From Parasphingopyxis lamellibrachiae (GTDB taxonomy: Bacteria > Pseudomonadota > Alphaproteobacteria > Sphingomonadales > Sphingomonadaceae): a DNA stretch of 64,000 nt. Below the pieces are notes generated by a model that ran no database searches, was not told where the DNA came from, and saw nothing but the letters and a program-made list of their open reading frames with translations. The DNA is taken from contig NZ_QRDP01000004.1 of assembly GCF_003385775.1 (NCBI RefSeq), positions 1,659,763-1,723,762 on the forward strand, given 5' to 3'. Positions 54,091-63,725 of the stretch are shown here, piece after piece (within the stretch, counting starts at the first letter, position 1; each line of letters begins with the position of its first letter). The translations under genes were made by a program, and so were the position numbers.

Positions 54091-55020
54091 TCATTGGTCG
54101 TGATTGGAGAGCATATCAGAATGGGGTGATATGAGATGCTCTTCGCATTCGGGTTCCAGACATGTTTCGAGCGTCGCGTGATGTATGGAGAAATCGACGG
54201 AGAGCATGTCCCGCACTCTCAATTTGACGTTCTCAAAGTCTGTTAGCGACCGTCCCAGAGGCACCAAATGCGCTTCGAGCGCACGTTCATGTTCGTGTAA
54301 ATTCCAAACATGGACGTGATGGATGGTTTTTACACCGTCGACAGCTTCCAGCGCTTCTACGATACGGTCGAATTCAATATCGTCCGGCACCGCACCCATC
54401 AATAGCCGGATGGTTCGGGGCATGATCGAGAAACCCTGGTAGATAACATAGGCGGCTATCACCAAGGTCATGATGAGATCGGCGACATAGAGATCATATA
54501 AAATGATGAAGATTCCCGCGACGATAACTCCGACCGAGGCGAGCGCGTCGGACACGTTGTGCAGAAATGCGGCCTTGATGTTCAAACTTTTCTTCGAACC
54601 TGAATAAACCATAAGAGCAGTGACAATATCTACAATCAGAGCGACACCAGCGACGATAACCACGGTCCAGCCTTCAACCGGTTGAGGATCGATGAACCGG
54701 GTGACCGCTTCGATTATTAGATAGAAGCCGACGATGATGAGTGTGGTGAGATTAATGAGCGCGGCAATCAGTTCCGCACGCGCATACCCGAACGTCATCA
54801 ACTTATCGGCAGGACGTCGCCCAATTCGGCGGGCGAATAGAGCCAAGCCAAGCGCTGCCGCATCGCTGAAATTATGAAGTGCATCCGCGATCAGCGCAAG
54901 CAAGCCGGAAACTATACCCCCCAGAATTTGGACGACCGTCAGCCCGATATTGACAATCACCGCCCAAATAAGGCGGCCATCGCTCATATTTTTGCTGCCG
55001 TGATCGTGTCCCGTGCTCAA
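54091..55020 (-). CDS. czcD: CzcD-type cation diffusion facilitator
   Basis: A 309-residue CDF Zn/Co/Cd exporter with six membrane helices and a cytosolic C-terminal domain. The HNFSD and HNVSD motifs of helices II and V give the transport-site His and Asp residues. HHVHVWNLHEHERALEAH marks the C-terminal domain. A His/Asp-containing N-terminus (STGHDHGSK) and Cys at the end (LETCLEPECEE) may add metal sites. It overlaps the preceding CDF gene by 4 bases. Confidence 0.92.
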   Translation of the reverse strand: MSTGHDHGSKNMSDGRLIWAVIVNIGLTVVQILGGIVSGLLALIADALHNFSDAAALGLALFARRIGRRPADKLMTFGYARAELIAALINLTTLIIVGFYLIIEAVTRFIDPQPVEGWTVVIVAGVALIVDIVTALMVYSGSKKSLNIKAAFLHNVSDALASVGVIVAGIFIILYDLYVADLIMTLVIAAYVIYQGFSIMPRTIRLLMGAVPDDIEFDRIVEALEAVDGVKTIHHVHVWNLHEHERALEAHLVPLGRSLTDFENVKLRVRDMLSVDFSIHHATLETCLEPECEEHLISPHSDMLSNHDQ

Positions 55021-55628
55021 TGCGTGCTTCCTCTTTCGTCATGAATATCCTGATGCGCGTCGCGCAAAATTTCGATGCCGCCATAAATGGCAATACCGGC
55101 AACGGCGACACCAACGATCAGATCAGGCCAGTTCGCGCCCGTCATCATGACCAAGACGCCGGCGATGATGATGCCGCCATTTGCCACGAAATCGTTGAAA
55201 CTGAACGTTGTCGCGGCGCGCAGGTTGACGTCCTTGTTCCGCAACCGTTTCAATAAGTAGAGCGAGAGTAAATTGACGACCGCAGCAATCGCGGCCATCG
55301 CAATCATCGTAATTCCGCCCGGTTCTGAGCCTTCAAGGAAGCGTCTGCAGGCGTCCAGGATTACGCCAGCGGCGAACAGCAGCAGCATGATGCCGGAAAA
55401 ACGCGCGGCACCACGTTTCCATGTCCGCGGCCGCGTCATCGCCAACAGGCTCAGCGCGTAGACGATCGCATCCGACGAATTGTCGACACCGTTGGCGAGT
55501 AGCGCATTGGAATCAGCGACCACGCCTGTTCCGAAAAATCCGATCGCGATAGCGACATTGAGCGCGAGCACGACCCAAAGTGTTTTGCGCTTATCCTTGG
55601 AGCCGAGATCGAGATCGGCTGCACTCAT
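55017..55628 (-). CDS. Short CDF-family cation transporter
   Basis: A 203-residue protein made of the six-helix CDF transport part without the C-terminal domain. The helix II site reads DNSSD. The helix V region, FSFNDFVAN, has no clear His, so its metal preference may differ from CzcD. The ATG at 55628 overlaps the DUF190 stop. It is the sixth gene of the Czc operon or near that. Confidence 0.83.
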   Translation of the reverse strand: MSAADLDLGSKDKRKTLWVVLALNVAIAIGFFGTGVVADSNALLANGVDNSSDAIVYALSLLAMTRPRTWKRGAARFSGIMLLLFAAGVILDACRRFLEGSEPGGITMIAMAAIAAVVNLLSLYLLKRLRNKDVNLRAATTFSFNDFVANGGIIIAGVLVMMTGANWPDLIVGVAVAGIAIYGGIEILRDAHQDIHDERGSTH

Positions 55629-55972
55629 GATCGTGAATCTCTCCAACCAGTCGTGACGATCTCGACCTGTGCGAGCGTCACAAGGCCGATTCCCCTCAGG
55701 TCTTCGAGCATGTTTAGAAAGGCCCGGAGATTTTCTTCGGAATCGACCAGCTCGATGACCATCGGTGGATTGTCGCCAATGCCGAGCGAATGATGCCTGT
55801 GAACGACCGATCCCGATGCGAAACCGGCCCTGCCACGCAGCACCGTGGCGCCGGCCAGGCCGGCCTTCCGGGCGCGGCTCACTATGACGTCCACCACCTC
55901 ACCGTCGCCGTGCATCGCCGCGTCATCCGTGTAGATGCGTAGCAGCATGGCATCCTGCGATATCGTCATCAT
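55625..55972 (-). CDS. DUF190 PII-like signalling protein
   Basis: A 115-residue protein of the DUF190 (COG1993) family, a relative of PII/CutA trimers. Family features are LLRIYTDD, AGLAGATVLRGRAGF and PPMVIELVDSEENLRAFL. Such proteins may bind nucleotides and regulate transport. Its place inside a Czc-CDF operon suggests a role in tuning efflux. AGGAAAG precedes the ATG pair at 55972. Confidence 0.87.
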   Translation of the reverse strand: MMTISQDAMLLRIYTDDAAMHGDGEVVDVIVSRARKAGLAGATVLRGRAGFASGSVVHRHHSLGIGDNPPMVIELVDSEENLRAFLNMLEDLRGIGLVTLAQVEIVTTGWRDSRS

Positions 55973-56001
55973 TCTTTCCTTTCGTTTTGCAGGCCTGGGC
56001 C

Positions 56002-59000
56002 TCAGGTTTGGTGACGGCGGGTCCACCGCGTGAATGGCAGTGCTGGCAGACTCGGCATCCGGCGCTTGAGCCGCGCGGTCCAATCGCCGCTTTCACGGCC
56101 AAGAATTAGACGCGTGACGGCAGGTAGAACGAACAGCGTCAACGCGGTCGCCGTAATCAATCCGCCGATCACGACAATTGCGAGCGGTTTTTGAACTTCG
56201 GCCCCGGTGCCTGTGGCTATCGCCATCGGTACGAAACCGAGCGAGGGCACTATCGCCGTCATCAATACCGACCGGAACCGCTCGACCGCGCCCTCGAAGA
56301 TTGCTTCGTCGAGGGGCATATCTGCGTGCAATCGTCCCTGGATGCTGGTCATCATGACAAGGCCGTTGAGAACCGCCACGCCTGCCAGCACGATGAAGCC
56401 AACCGCGACCGAGATCGAAAAGGGCAACCCGGTGAGCGCCAGCGAGAAGATACCGCCCGCGATCCCGAGCGGAACGGTCGTGAATACAGCGATTGCCATG
56501 CGGACGTTTCCGAGCGCCATTACCAACAGTCCGAAAACGAGCAATGCAATAATCGGTACGACTACGCCGATACGTGCCTGAGCGGCCTGCAGGTTTTCAA
56601 ATTGTCCTCCCCATTCCAGAAAGACACCCGGAGGCAGGTCAACCCGCTCGGCGATGCTCTCGCGGGCTTCTTCGACCAGTGAACCGACGTCACGACCGCG
56701 TACGTTGAGCTGAACAACAACCCGGCGCTGGCCGTTTTCCCGGCTGATCTGATTGAGGCCTTCGATCTCCGACAGAGTGGCAAGCGAGCGCAGCGGAACC
56801 GATGCCCTTCGGCCAAAGCCATTTTCAGGCAAGACCACTGGAAGCGCACCAATCGCATCGATATCGTCGCGGACTTCACCCGGCAAACGAACGACGATGT
56901 CAAACCGCCTATCGCCCTGAAAAACGATGCCACTCTCGACTCCACCAAGCGCAGCACTCACAGTTGCCGCTACTTCTTCGACTGTCAGGCCGTGCGCCGC
57001 GATCGCTGAACGATCAAACTGGACGTCGAGCGTTGGGAAACCCTCAGTTTGCTCGACCCGGACATCGGCGCTTCCTTCGATGTTCGAGAACACTCCTGCG
57101 ATCTGATTGGCGATCGCGGTGAGCTGTTCGAGATCGTCGCCGAACACCTTGACGGCGACGTCGCCGCGTACGCCGGCGATCAGCTCGTTAAACCGCATTT
57201 CGATTGGTTGGCTGAACTCGAAATCATTGCCGATCAAGCCCGCCAATGCCTCCTCCATCTGTTCGACCAACTCAGCCTTTGGAAGGGAAGGGTCGGGCCA
57301 TTCCTCCCGCGGGTGCAGGATGATGAAAGCATCAGAAATATTCGGTGGCATCGGATCGCTGGCCACTTCGGCCGTACCCGTCTTCGAATACATGTACCGG
57401 ACCTGTGGGAAACGCGAGATCGTGCGTTCGATTTGCCGTTGCATCTCGACCGATTGGGCGAGCGAGGTAGATGGAATCCGGATCGACTGAACCGAGAGAT
57501 CCTGCTCGTCGAGCTGCGGCATGAATTCGCTACCGAGAAAGTTGAACACGCCAAGCGAAAAGGCGAAGATTGCAAAACCGACTATCGCCGTGCGTTTGGG
57601 GAAGGCTAGTGCCTTACGCAGGGCGGGCTCGTATTTGCTTTTGGCCCAGCTCACGGGACGGACTTCCTTCTCGGCCACGCGTCCGCGAATGAGCAGCGCG
57701 AGCAGCGCAGGAACGAGCGTCAGCGAAAGAATGAAGGCGGAGGCTAGCGCAAGCATGACCGTGATCGCCATCGGTGAGAAGGTTTTCCCCTCGATACCCT
57801 GGAATGTCAGGAGCGGGACAAACACAAGCAGGATGATCGCTTGGCCGAAGAGCGAAGGCCGGATCATCTCGCGGGTCGAGGCGATAACCTCTTCCAGCCT
57901 TTCGCCCAGCGTCAGCAACCGTCCTTCTTCATGTTGTCGGTTTGCCATTCGGCGGAGGAAATTCTCGACTATAATCACACTACCATCAACGATCAGCCCG
58001 AAATCGAGCGCGCCTAAACTCATCAGATTGCCCGAGACGCCAAAGCGATTCATTCCGATCGCCATCATCAGGAAGGACAGCGGTATGACGAGCGCAGTGA
58101 TGATCGCCGCCCGGAAATTGCCGAGCAGCAGAAACAATGCGACGATGACGAGCAAAGCGCCTTCGGTGAGGTTTCTTTCAACCGTAGAAATCGTCGCGTT
58201 GACGAGTTTCGAGCGATCGAGGACGATTTCAACCTCAATGTCCTGCGGCATCGATTCGCCGATCTCCGCCAAACGTTCGCCGGACGAAGCAGCCACCGCA
58301 CGGCTGTTCTCGCCCAGCAACATTAAGGTGGTCCCGACGACAACCTCATTGCCGTTTTCTGTCGCCGCGCCGGTACGAAGATCACCCCCATTGGCAACGG
58401 TTGCAACGTCGCGAACGCGCACGGGAATTCGTTCGCGGTGCGCAATGATGGCATTCTCTATCTCGTCGATCGTGCGAATGCGCGCGTCGGCGCGGACCAG
58501 GAATGCCTCGCCGCCGCGTTGTACAAAATTGGCGCCTACCGAAAGGTTGGTTCTTTCAAGCGCCTCGGCCAGATCGTCGAATCCGATCCCGTAGGAGGCG
58601 AGCCTCGCTGGAGAAGGCGTGACCACGAATTGACGCGCATAACCGCCGATCGAATCGACGCCGGCTACGCCCGGCACGTTGCGCATCTGCGGACCGATGA
58701 CCCAATCCTGCAAGGTTCTCAGATAGGCGGCCCGCGACACTTCGTCGGTAAGTCGTTCACCCTCCGGCGTCAGATAAGAACCGTCAGGCTGCCAACCCGG
58801 TCCGGTACTTGCCTCGCCGTCTCCTGGCTCGGCATAGCTGACCGTCCACATCAACACTTCGCCTAAGCCCGTGGAAACCGGCCCCATCGCCGGTTCAGCA
58901 CTGTCGGGTAGATTCTCGCGGACAGTTGTCAGTCGCTCGGCCACTTGTTGGCGGGCAAAATAGATATCGACATCATCGTCGAATATCGCGCTGACTTGCG

Positions 59001-59271
59001 AAAAGCCGTTGCGTGAAATCGAACGGGTCGTCTGCAGGCCAGGAATACCAGCGAGGGATGTTTCCACCGGAAACGTCACTAACCGTTCGATGTCGAGCGG
59101 AGCCAACGACGGATCGATCGTATTGATCTGAACCTGGTTGTTGGTGATGTCGGGTACTGCATCGATCGGCAGCCTGACCAGATTGTAGATGCCCAATGCC
59201 GCGACTGCTGCGATGAGAAATACGACGATAAATCGATTGCGAACAGAGAGTTCGACAAGACGCGCGATCAT
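56002..59271 (-). CDS. czcA: CzcA-type heavy-metal RND efflux pump
   Basis: A 1089-residue RND pump for Zn, Co or Cd. The HME1 signature DFGLIVDGSVIIVEN is present, unlike the CusA signature. The methionine triad of CusA is lacking (for example SEFMPQLDEQDLSVQS). It opens with MIARLVELSVRNRFIVV, typical of CzcA. It lies 28 bases after czcB and 29 before DUF190. Confidence 0.93.
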   Translation of the reverse strand: MIARLVELSVRNRFIVVFLIAAVAALGIYNLVRLPIDAVPDITNNQVQINTIDPSLAPLDIERLVTFPVETSLAGIPGLQTTRSISRNGFSQVSAIFDDDVDIYFARQQVAERLTTVRENLPDSAEPAMGPVSTGLGEVLMWTVSYAEPGDGEASTGPGWQPDGSYLTPEGERLTDEVSRAAYLRTLQDWVIGPQMRNVPGVAGVDSIGGYARQFVVTPSPARLASYGIGFDDLAEALERTNLSVGANFVQRGGEAFLVRADARIRTIDEIENAIIAHRERIPVRVRDVATVANGGDLRTGAATENGNEVVVGTTLMLLGENSRAVAASSGERLAEIGESMPQDIEVEIVLDRSKLVNATISTVERNLTEGALLVIVALFLLLGNFRAAIITALVIPLSFLMMAIGMNRFGVSGNLMSLGALDFGLIVDGSVIIVENFLRRMANRQHEEGRLLTLGERLEEVIASTREMIRPSLFGQAIILLVFVPLLTFQGIEGKTFSPMAITVMLALASAFILSLTLVPALLALLIRGRVAEKEVRPVSWAKSKYEPALRKALAFPKRTAIVGFAIFAFSLGVFNFLGSEFMPQLDEQDLSVQSIRIPSTSLAQSVEMQRQIERTISRFPQVRYMYSKTGTAEVASDPMPPNISDAFIILHPREEWPDPSLPKAELVEQMEEALAGLIGNDFEFSQPIEMRFNELIAGVRGDVAVKVFGDDLEQLTAIANQIAGVFSNIEGSADVRVEQTEGFPTLDVQFDRSAIAAHGLTVEEVAATVSAALGGVESGIVFQGDRRFDIVVRLPGEVRDDIDAIGALPVVLPENGFGRRASVPLRSLATLSEIEGLNQISRENGQRRVVVQLNVRGRDVGSLVEEARESIAERVDLPPGVFLEWGGQFENLQAAQARIGVVVPIIALLVFGLLVMALGNVRMAIAVFTTVPLGIAGGIFSLALTGLPFSISVAVGFIVLAGVAVLNGLVMMTSIQGRLHADMPLDEAIFEGAVERFRSVLMTAIVPSLGFVPMAIATGTGAEVQKPLAIVVIGGLITATALTLFVLPAVTRLILGRESGDWTARLKRRMPSLPALPFTRWTRRHQT

Positions 59272-59299
59272 GACTGCGGCTCCAAATTAAGTTTGTAAG

Positions 59300-60448
59300 T
59301 CAATGTTCCGCCTCTCCGCGCCCGAGTTCGGCTTTGAGGAGAAAGGCGTTACGGCCAGCAATGCGTGTTCCGGGGGCGATGCCCTCAACAATCTCGACAC
59401 GATCTCCGCTGCGCGCGCCGGTCCGGATGGGTTGGGCACGAAAGCCCTCGGGAGTCCTAACGAACACGACGTCGCGGCCCTCGATCGACTGCACGGCCTC
59501 GGAGGGGACGACCAAAACAGATGATCTTGTACCATCGGCTCGCGGGCGGATACGCGCGCGAACATATTCACCTGGCACCAAGTCGGCGTTCGCCCCAAGA
59601 GATAACACGATGATCGCAGCCCGGTTCTCCAAGTCCGCGGCCGGTGTGACGGCAAGAACCCTTGCAACAATCTCTCCTTCGGGCGTTTCGACGCTTGCCG
59701 GATCGCCCGGCGCGATTTTGCGAGCATCTTCTGGAGGTACGGCCGCTTCGATCTGAATCTGGTTCGGATCGGAGATACGGAAAAGCTCATCCTGCGGCGT
59801 GACATAGGAACCAAGAACTGCCGGCGCAGCCGTCACTCTACCGCTGATCGGAGACCGGATGGCTATGAAGCGGCCAGAAACGCTTGATGCCGAGGCGGCT
59901 TGCCGTGCCCGATCGGCCTCTGTGACAGCCTGTTGAAGTTCTGAGCGGGCCGTCTCAAGATCGGCGCGCGCCGTCACGCGCTCCTCAAACAGCCTCCGTT
60001 CACGTTCATAGCGTGTCCGAGCGAGTTCGGCTCGCGACGCAGCTGACGACACGTCGGAACTTATCGCGGCGGCTTCGCGGCTTTCAATCGTCGCGACGAC
60101 CTCCCCCCTGTCAACGGCATCGCCCAGGCGCTTGTTGATGCGCGATACGCGCCCCTCTGCGCCGGCGCTAAGCACCGCGTGTCCCTGCGGTGAGGGTACG
60201 ACACTGCCCTGCGCGATGATCTCGGCATCGAGCGAACTAGCCTCTACCGAAATAATCTCGATATCGGATGTGCTGATCTGGTCTCCGGTGAGGCGAACGA
60301 CCCCTTCTTCTTCGGCGTGACTTTCTTCACTTTCACTGACGGTCGGCGCCGTTTGCTCCCACCCAAAGCCAGGTGGGAACATCACGGCAATGACGAGGGC
60401 AGCCATGACGACGGCGACGAATGCTCCGATGATATATTTGTTCTTCAT
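59300..60448 (-). CDS. czcB: CzcB-type membrane-fusion protein
   Basis: A 382-residue periplasmic adaptor with an N-terminal helix (YIIGAFVAVVMAALVIAVM), an alpha-hairpin (SAASRAELARTRYERERRLF) and barrel-sandwich halves. The ATG at 60448 has AAGGAAG upstream. Another ATG at 60466 overlaps the czcC stop and is possible by coupling. It has no fused CusF domain, unlike the cusB product. Confidence 0.9.
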   Translation of the reverse strand: MKNKYIIGAFVAVVMAALVIAVMFPPGFGWEQTAPTVSESEESHAEEEGVVRLTGDQISTSDIEIISVEASSLDAEIIAQGSVVPSPQGHAVLSAGAEGRVSRINKRLGDAVDRGEVVATIESREAAAISSDVSSAASRAELARTRYERERRLFEERVTARADLETARSELQQAVTEADRARQAASASSVSGRFIAIRSPISGRVTAAPAVLGSYVTPQDELFRISDPNQIQIEAAVPPEDARKIAPGDPASVETPEGEIVARVLAVTPAADLENRAAIIVLSLGANADLVPGEYVRARIRPRADGTRSSVLVVPSEAVQSIEGRDVVFVRTPEGFRAQPIRTGARSGDRVEIVEGIAPGTRIAGRNAFLLKAELGRGEAEH

Positions 60449-60462
60449 AACTAGGGCTTCCT

Positions 60463-61689
60463 TCATTGTGCCGTCACGCGGGCCAGGACTGCGGTGGCGG
60501 TATCCCGAGCCTCTCTCGCATCGATAAGGGCGTTGAGCGCCGCGTCGCGCGCTTCGGTGGCGTCGAGCAGTTCGATCAGACTGAAACGTCCGGCCCGATA
60601 ACCGATATCGGCCAGCCGCAGCGCCTCCTCGGCTTGCGGAACCGTTCGGTTTTCGAGCGTTTCAACACGCTCATCAGCGGCTGCCAAAGTAGCGCGAGCG
60701 CTGGCAATACCTCGCACTGACTCGACGACAAGCAGTGATCGCTGGGCTTCGGAGACTCTCGCGGCTGCCTGGGCAGCGGCGATGGCCCCTTGATTGCGAT
60801 TGCCGAAAGGCAGTGTGAACGATGCGCCGGCGACGAAGCCCCGCGCATCGGCTTCCTCGTTGCGGCGTATTCCGGCCGAGAGCGTCAGATCGGGCGTGCG
60901 CAGCGAGCGCTCCCGGTCGATAATGGCTTGCGCGGCAAAAACCTCAGCGTCTGCGAGCCGAATCGCAAGTAGGGACAGCGGTTCGACAGGCACCGAACGT
61001 CTATCTAGTGAAATGGACGTTTCATCGACTTGTGCGGGCGGCATCGGATCGCCCCAGAGCGCGGCCAGCGAGCGCCGGGCGTTCTCGTCTTCGGCGCGCC
61101 GCTCGGCCAGTTCCGCTTCCGCTTCGCCGAGATTTGCTTCTGCCCTCAACCCTCTGAGCGGCGGGTCACGGCCCACATCGACCAGTACACTGGCAATGCG
61201 TGCCAGCTCTCGCGAGCGCTCCAACGCCTGCTCAGCGAGCCGCAGTCGCTGCCGGGCAGCGACTGCATCGACGAAGCGCTGCCGGACCGACAGAATCAGG
61301 TCCGCCCGCGCGATCTCTGCCCTGATCGCCGCGACGCTCGTTTCGGCGCGTGCCGCTTCGACACGCGTGCTTCTCTTACCGCCAAGTTCAAGCCGCTGAC
61401 CAATGGCCAGCGTGGTTTCAGTTGACCGAAAATCTCGGAACGGGCCGGTTCCGACTACATTTTCGATTTCCAAAGAAATTTCGGGATTTGGCCGCAGTCC
61501 CGCCTGCTCCTGGTTGCCGCGTGCAATATCGACCTGCGCTTCGGCCACATCGACGGATGGTGATGCGCCAGCAAGCTCCAAGGCTTGGGAAAGTGTAAGA
61601 GATTCATCCTGCGCGGATGCGGCAGGTGCCACGACTATTGCGAGTAGCGCACCCAATAAGGGGCGCTGACACGCGCGTATTACTGACAT
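60463..61689 (-). CDS. czcC: CzcC-type outer-membrane factor
   Basis: A 408-residue TolC-like protein with a signal peptide (LLGALLAIVVAPAASAQ) and two OEP repeats (LTLSQALELAGASPSVDVAE at the start). It provides the outer-membrane channel of the Czc pump. It overlaps the upstream end of czcB coding by 4 bases if that gene uses its first ATG. Confidence 0.9.
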   Translation of the reverse strand: MSVIRACQRPLLGALLAIVVAPAASAQDESLTLSQALELAGASPSVDVAEAQVDIARGNQEQAGLRPNPEISLEIENVVGTGPFRDFRSTETTLAIGQRLELGGKRSTRVEAARAETSVAAIRAEIARADLILSVRQRFVDAVAARQRLRLAEQALERSRELARIASVLVDVGRDPPLRGLRAEANLGEAEAELAERRAEDENARRSLAALWGDPMPPAQVDETSISLDRRSVPVEPLSLLAIRLADAEVFAAQAIIDRERSLRTPDLTLSAGIRRNEEADARGFVAGASFTLPFGNRNQGAIAAAQAAARVSEAQRSLLVVESVRGIASARATLAAADERVETLENRTVPQAEEALRLADIGYRAGRFSLIELLDATEARDAALNALIDAREARDTATAVLARVTAQ

Positions 61690-61748
61690 TTGGGAAACTC
61701 CTGATCAACAAAGGAACGCGCCGCATCAAGCAGCACGGACGTCATTGA

Positions 61749-62144
61749 TCAGGCGCGTGGAGGACGCTTTAGAAGATTGGGATCGGTATCGGTTAGATAG
61801 TCATCATTGGAGAGCAAGACACCAATCGAACCAGCCATCGTCTGCGATGCTTTCGTAGGTGTCGCCGTGGCTTGTTGTCCGTGATGACAATGCCCGTGGG
61901 CGCAAACCCCGTGCTGATCGGCCGAGCGATTTTCATCTTTTGTCGGAGACTGCAGATCAACGAATTCGACCGAAATCGACATTTCGAGTTCCGTACCACA
62001 GGCGGTGGCTTCAATTGCGCCGCCAAACATGGTCGCGATCAGCACAAGCAAGCCGACGCTTGCTTGTCTGAAAGAACGAAAGCTATTCCAAGATCGACGA
62101 TTCGGCACGGCCAGCTGTCTAAGAGCGGATGGTCGTCTTGTCAT
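61749..62144 (-). CDS. CzcI-like His/Cys-containing exported protein
   Basis: A 131-residue protein with an internal hydrophobic segment (VGLLVLIATMFGGAIEATA) and then a metal-binding patch HGVCAHGHCHHG. Its place directly before czcC recalls CzcI, a small periplasmic regulator of czcCBA. The exact start is uncertain because no good ribosome-binding site precedes the ATG. Confidence 0.62.
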   Translation of the reverse strand: MTRRPSALRQLAVPNRRSWNSFRSFRQASVGLLVLIATMFGGAIEATACGTELEMSISVEFVDLQSPTKDENRSADQHGVCAHGHCHHGQQATATPTKASQTMAGSIGVLLSNDDYLTDTDPNLLKRPPRA

Positions 62145-62343
62145 CCCTTATTCGAAGCTAATGGATTGGACGTAATAACGTCTCAATCGTCGATATAATT
62201 GTTGCGGTTGCGCGATCGCATCAAACTGCCATCTTGAATCTGGCGAAATGATTGAAGCGCCGAACAGCTAATTCATGGTAGTCAGTATTGTATTGCCTAA
62301 ATAACGCAATCCACGCTGCAACTGAGTCCTGCGAGAATAATTG

Positions 62344-63687
62344 ATGCTATCGATCCTCCGCAATCGTACTTACCGTCACCTGTTCCTGGCGCAGATAATA
62401 GCCCTTTTAGGGACAGGTCTTGCTACGGTGGCCTTGGCGCTACTGGCCTACGAACTTGCCGGAGGTGCCGCCGGTGCGGTGCTCGGAACGGCGCTAGCGA
62501 TCAAAATGATCGCCTATATCGGTATTGCTCCGATCGTCGGCGCGTTTGCCGATCAACTACCGCGACGCTCTTTGCTGATCGCCATGGATGTCGTTCGGGC
62601 TAGCGTCGCGATCGTTTTGCCGTTCGTCGATCAAATTTGGCAAATCTACCTCCTCATTTTCATCATGCAGTCGGCTTCGGCGGCCTTCACGCCGACCTTT
62701 CAGGCAACCATTCCAGATATCCTACCTGACGAGCGCGACTATACGAGAGCGCTTTCTCTGTCGCGCCTCGCTTACGATACTGAAAATTTGGTGAGTCCCA
62801 TGCTGGCGGCCGCACTGCTGTCGGTAATGTCATTCCACTGGTTGTTTTCGGGAACAGCGATCGGATTTATCGCCTCGGCGCTTCTTGTTTCGACAACCGT
62901 TCTGGAGCGCTCGCGTTCGACCGAACCACGCAAGGGCGGTATATATACAAAAACGACGCGTGGGATGCGTATTTATCTGAAGACACCCCGGCTCCAAGGG
63001 CTTTTGGCGCTCACTCTGGCGGCTGCTGCGGCAAGCGCCATGGTCATCGTAAACACCGTCGTAATTGTCCGCGACATTCTGGGCTTGGGGCAGCGAGACG
63101 TCGCCTTTGCCTTCGCGGCCTATGGCGGCGGTTCGATACTTGCTGCTCTTATACTGCCTCGGCTACTCGATCGAATTTCCGACCGAACGATCATGATCGG
63201 AGCGGCAGCATCGCTCAGCGTAGGTCTGGCTGGATTGGCTGTCGGGTTACCAATCGCTGGCTTGGCGTGGCTCTGGCCGACGCTGTTAGGAGGATGGTTT
63301 ATTCTGGGCATTGCCTATTCCATGAGCGTGACCCCGACCGGCCGACTATTGCGCCGTTCGGCAAATGCCGAAGACAGGCCTGCGCTGTTCGCAGCGCAAT
63401 TTGCCTTGAGCCATGTCTGCTGGCTCATCGCGTATCCGGTTGTGGGATGGCTGGGCGCCGAGGTCACGCAAGAAGCAGCATTAGGTAGTATGGCGATACT
63501 CGCTGGGTTTGGTTCGGGCCTCGCACTTTGGCTCTGGCCTCGCCATGATCCCCAGATAATAGCTCATAGTCACGATGAATTGGCTCCCGATCATCCGCAT
63601 TTGCAGAAGGATCATGGAGAGAACCGGATCGCCAGCCATCCCTATGTCATCGATGAACTTCATGAGCATTGGCCAAATCGCGTTTGA
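62344..63687 (+). CDS. MFS exporter with His-rich tail (NreB/NrsD-like)
   Basis: A 447-residue major-facilitator protein with about twelve helices and an A-type loop (GAFADQLPRRSLLIAMD). The last 60 residues are cytosolic and rich in His (HSHDELAPDHPHLQKDH, then HEHWP), as in the nickel exporters NreB and NrsD. It probably exports Ni or Zn. It is divergent from the Czc operon. Confidence 0.82.
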   Translation: MLSILRNRTYRHLFLAQIIALLGTGLATVALALLAYELAGGAAGAVLGTALAIKMIAYIGIAPIVGAFADQLPRRSLLIAMDVVRASVAIVLPFVDQIWQIYLLIFIMQSASAAFTPTFQATIPDILPDERDYTRALSLSRLAYDTENLVSPMLAAALLSVMSFHWLFSGTAIGFIASALLVSTTVLERSRSTEPRKGGIYTKTTRGMRIYLKTPRLQGLLALTLAAAAASAMVIVNTVVIVRDILGLGQRDVAFAFAAYGGGSILAALILPRLLDRISDRTIMIGAAASLSVGLAGLAVGLPIAGLAWLWPTLLGGWFILGIAYSMSVTPTGRLLRRSANAEDRPALFAAQFALSHVCWLIAYPVVGWLGAEVTQEAALGSMAILAGFGSGLALWLWPRHDPQIIAHSHDELAPDHPHLQKDHGENRIASHPYVIDELHEHWPNRV

Positions 63688-63725
63688 TCTTGCGGCCGAG
63701 AAAAACCGATGTTAGGCGCACATCC

